From contig NZ_ML708632.1 in NCBI RefSeq assembly GCF_008831305.1, positions 1-34,531 of the forward strand: DNA of 34,531 nt. Direction: 5' to 3'. The number at the start of each line of letters is the position of its first letter. Position 1 is the first letter of the stretch. The position numbers and the translations under genes are program-made. The stretch comes from Kocuria coralli. Lineage in GTDB: Bacteria > Actinomycetota > Actinomycetes > Actinomycetales > Micrococcaceae. The notes beneath the pieces are model-generated. The model was not told the DNA's origin, did no database searches, and was given only the letters and a program-made list of their open reading frames with translations. Below, piece after piece: positions 32,833-34,531 of the stretch.

Positions 32833-33789
32833 ATGCGCATCGGTGAACTCGCGGCCCGCGCCGGGGTGACGGTCAAGGCGGTCCGGTACTACGAGCGCCT
32901 GGGGCTGGTGGAACCCGCCCGGGAGGCGAACGGGTACCGGTCCTTCACCGAGGATCACCTGCGTGCCGTGGCCGAGATCCGTCAGCTGAGCGAGATCGGG
33001 ATCTCACCACTCAGAGCGGCGCCGTTCATCGAGTGCCTGGACACCGGTCATGAGCACTCCGATCAGTGCGTGAGTTCCCTGGCGGTCTACCGCGACACGA
33101 TCGTTGAGCTCGACCGCATGATCGCGGCGCTCTCCTCCCGCCGACAGATCCTGCAGGAACGCCTCGATCAAGGGGCGGGCCGTTCGTTCGAGAAGGAGAC
33201 GACGATGACCGACTACACCACTCTGCCCGACGGCTTGCCCGTGCCGGAGGACGACAGCGCCGCCGACCACCTGCCGGGTCAGCGGATGCCGCAGCTCGAG
33301 CTCCCCGTCAGCGACGGCGGCACCGTCGACCTTGCGGGGCTCGGGACTGGCCGCACGGTGATCTACCTGTATCCACTGACCGGCCAGCCGGGCGTGGATC
33401 TGCCCGAGGGGTGGGACGCGATCCCCGGGGCTCGGGGCTGCTCGACCGAGGCGTGCGACTTCCGCGACCATTTCGAGGACCTCCGCCGCGCGGGCGCCCA
33501 GCGGGTGTTCGGGCTCTCGAGTCAGGACCCGGCGTATCAGCAGGAGGTGGTCGAGCGGCTGAGGCTGCCGTTCGCCATGATCTCCGACGACGCCCTGGCG
33601 CTGGCGGATGCACTGCGCCTGCCCACGTTCTCCGCACCCGGCCACGACCGGCTCTACGCCCGGCTGACGCTGATCGTCGGGGACGGGAGAATCGAGCACG
33701 TGTTCTACCCGATCTTCCCGCCGAACGCCCACGCCCAGCAGGTGCTGGACTGGCTCATTCAGGCCAAGTCTGAGGAGACCGAACTATGA
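32833..33789 (+). CDS. MerR regulator fused in frame to a PrxQ/BCP-type peroxiredoxin
   Basis: 318 residues in one open frame. Residues 1-115 are a MerR regulator: RIGELAARAGVTVKAVRYYE helix-turn-helix, wing GLVEPAREANGYRSF, and a C-terminal coil with Cys69 and Cys79 flanking GHEHSDQ. From about 126 on is a peroxiredoxin (PQLELPVSDGGTVDL, ending IFPPNAHAQQVLDWL) with peroxidatic and resolving Cys in GCSTEAC (203, 208), the PrxQ/BCP spacing. At the junction an AAGGAG site (33193-33198) sits seven bases before an in-frame ATG (33205), so a free 194-residue peroxiredoxin may also be made. ATG 32833 fits the usual MerR start (GGGAGG upstream); ATG 32830 is one codon earlier. Confidence 0.85.
   Translation: MRIGELAARAGVTVKAVRYYERLGLVEPAREANGYRSFTEDHLRAVAEIRQLSEIGISPLRAAPFIECLDTGHEHSDQCVSSLAVYRDTIVELDRMIAALSSRRQILQERLDQGAGRSFEKETTMTDYTTLPDGLPVPEDDSAADHLPGQRMPQLELPVSDGGTVDLAGLGTGRTVIYLYPLTGQPGVDLPEGWDAIPGARGCSTEACDFRDHFEDLRRAGAQRVFGLSSQDPAYQQEVVERLRLPFAMISDDALALADALRLPTFSAPGHDRLYARLTLIVGDGRIEHVFYPIFPPNAHAQQVLDWLIQAKSEETEL
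33205..33789 (+). other. Internal start giving a stand-alone peroxiredoxin
   Basis: Alternative product of the preceding fused frame. GAGAAGGAG ends six bases before ATG 33205, stronger than the site of the full-length start. The 194-residue product would be a complete PrxQ-like thiol peroxidase with Cys79 and Cys84 (its own numbering), reducing peroxides in the cytoplasm. Whether the two halves are fused, separate, or both cannot be told from sequence. Confidence 0.6.
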
Positions 33790-34529
33790 GCCCTTCCCCC
33801 GCCGGAACGCCGGCCCGTGTTGCGACCGTCATCCAGCACCTCGCCTTCGAGGACACCGGCATCCTCGGATCGCTGCTGCACGAGCGCGGCTACACGATCC
33901 AGACAGTGGGGCCTGCCTCATCAGATGGTCTGCCCGCCGTCGTGGACGGGGATCTGCTGGTGGTCCTGGGCGGGCCGGTCGGGGTGTACGAGGAGGATCG
34001 GTACCCGTTCCTGAGCGCCGAGAAACGGATCGTGCGGGATTGGCTCGCCGGCGGGAAACCACTGCTGGGAGTCTGTCTCGGTGCACAGCTGATCGCCGAG
34101 GCGCTCGGGGCTCAGGTGACCGGCACCGGGCGCAAGGAGATCGGCTTCGGCCCGCTCACCCTCACCCCTGCCGGTCAGGACAGCGTCCTCGCACCGCTGT
34201 CGCCGGAGGGAACGACGGCGATTCCGGTGCTGCACTGGCACGGGGACCAGTTCGAGATCCCGGAGGGCGCCGTCAGGCTCGCAGAGACGCCGGGCTTCCC
34301 GAATCAGGCGTTCACGTGGGGTGATCAAGTCCTGGCGCTGCAGTTCCATCTCGAAGCCGAGCACCACCGGATCGAGGAATGGCTCATCGGGCACGCCGCC
34401 GAGATCAACGCGGCGGGAATAGACCCGCGCACCATCCGAGCCGACGCCGCACAGCACGGCCCGGCTCTCGAGACGGCAGCGCGTGCCGTGCTCAGGGCTT
34501 GGCTAGTGTCGCGTGTCGTTAGTTCCTGA
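33786..34529 (+). CDS. Class I glutamine-amidotransferase-like protein
   Basis: 247 residues. The catalytic triad is visible: Cys97 in GVCLGAQL, and His188 and Glu190 in LQFHLE; LGGPVGVYEEDRYPFL and LHWHGDQFEIPEGA are the typical blocks of the GuaA-like GATase1 proteins that stand without a synthase partner (for example PuuD- or YfeJ-like proteins). It may hydrolyse glutamine or a gamma-glutamyl compound; the substrate is unknown. Its start overlaps the peroxiredoxin stop as ATGA, so the two are translationally coupled and a role in peroxide or thiol stress is possible. The stop is two bases before the window end. Confidence 0.9.
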   Translation: MSPSPAGTPARVATVIQHLAFEDTGILGSLLHERGYTIQTVGPASSDGLPAVVDGDLLVVLGGPVGVYEEDRYPFLSAEKRIVRDWLAGGKPLLGVCLGAQLIAEALGAQVTGTGRKEIGFGPLTLTPAGQDSVLAPLSPEGTTAIPVLHWHGDQFEIPEGAVRLAETPGFPNQAFTWGDQVLALQFHLEAEHHRIEEWLIGHAAEINAAGIDPRTIRADAAQHGPALETAARAVLRAWLVSRVVSS

Positions 34530-34531
34530 AT

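Noticed and set aside
1-34531. CRISPR array, prophage, transposon, anti-phage system, rRNA or tRNA
   Set aside because: I saw no spaced direct-repeat array, integrase, transposase, terminal repeats or RNA-gene signatures. tRNA absence was judged by eye only; a covariance-model scan would settle it.

Overview
The window is high-GC DNA with dense coding, many GTG starts, four-base ATGA/GTGA stop-start overlaps and several starts without a Shine-Dalgarno. The families present (DUF222/HNH protein, CmtR, actinobacterial-style LacI and DeoR operons, MmyB-type XRE regulator, VKOR plus DsbA) point to a chromosomal segment of an actinobacterium, probably of the order Micrococcales. I see no rRNA, tRNA, CRISPR array, transposase or phage gene. 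The left edge cuts a DUF222 gene; the last gene ends two bases before the right edge.

Layout. (1) 1-4.4 kb: truncated DUF222 gene on the minus strand, then a copper operon: a CsoR-like operator inside the promoter spacer, copZ, a secreted His-rich protein with a duplicated domain, and copA, closed by a long hairpin. (2) 4.4-5.9 kb: type-B carboxylesterase. (3) 5.9-11.6 kb: a four-carbon sugar-acid operon on the minus strand (homoserine-dehydrogenase-like SAF oxidoreductase, GntP permease, OtnK kinase, OtnC decarboxylase) with a divergent DeoR regulator. (4) 11.6-13.9 kb: TetR regulator divergent from an alpha/beta-hydrolase that lacks its nucleophile, then a DUF998 membrane protein. (5) 13.8-17.5 kb: overlapping operon cmtR, SPC-type P1B ATPase, DsbA-like protein, VKOR. 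(6) 17.6-21.0 kb: LacI regulator divergent from a Gfo/Idh/MocA dehydrogenase and a sugar isomerase/epimerase, with a perfect LacI operator. (7) 21.0-25.0 kb: AAC(3)-like acetyltransferase and TetR on the minus strand, divergent from an APH-type phosphotransferase; then a maltose-acetyltransferase-like protein and a small dimeric alpha/beta-barrel-like protein. (8) 25.1-27.1 kb: XRE/MmyB regulator convergent with a YahK-like zinc alcohol dehydrogenase. (9) 27.5-30.3 kb: AlkC-like DNA glycosylase with an Ig-like domain, DJ-1/PfpI protein and an NAD(P)-binding epimerase-like protein. (10) 30.4-32.7 kb: MocR regulator and EamA transporter whose divergent start codons overlap. (11) 32.8-34.5 kb: MerR-peroxiredoxin fusion overlapping a class I glutamine-amidotransferase-like gene.

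The theme is an accessory-type region of small regulator-plus-target modules: two metal-efflux systems, two sugar-derivative catabolic operons, and detoxification or stress genes. The most unusual items are the in-frame MerR-peroxiredoxin fusion with its own internal ribosome-binding site, the Cd/Pb-type regulator coupled to an ATPase and a membrane disulfide-forming pair, the catalytically degenerate hydrolase beside a TetR gene, and the MocR/EamA pair sharing one CATG as both start codons. All functional assignments rest on motif reading; no database search was run.
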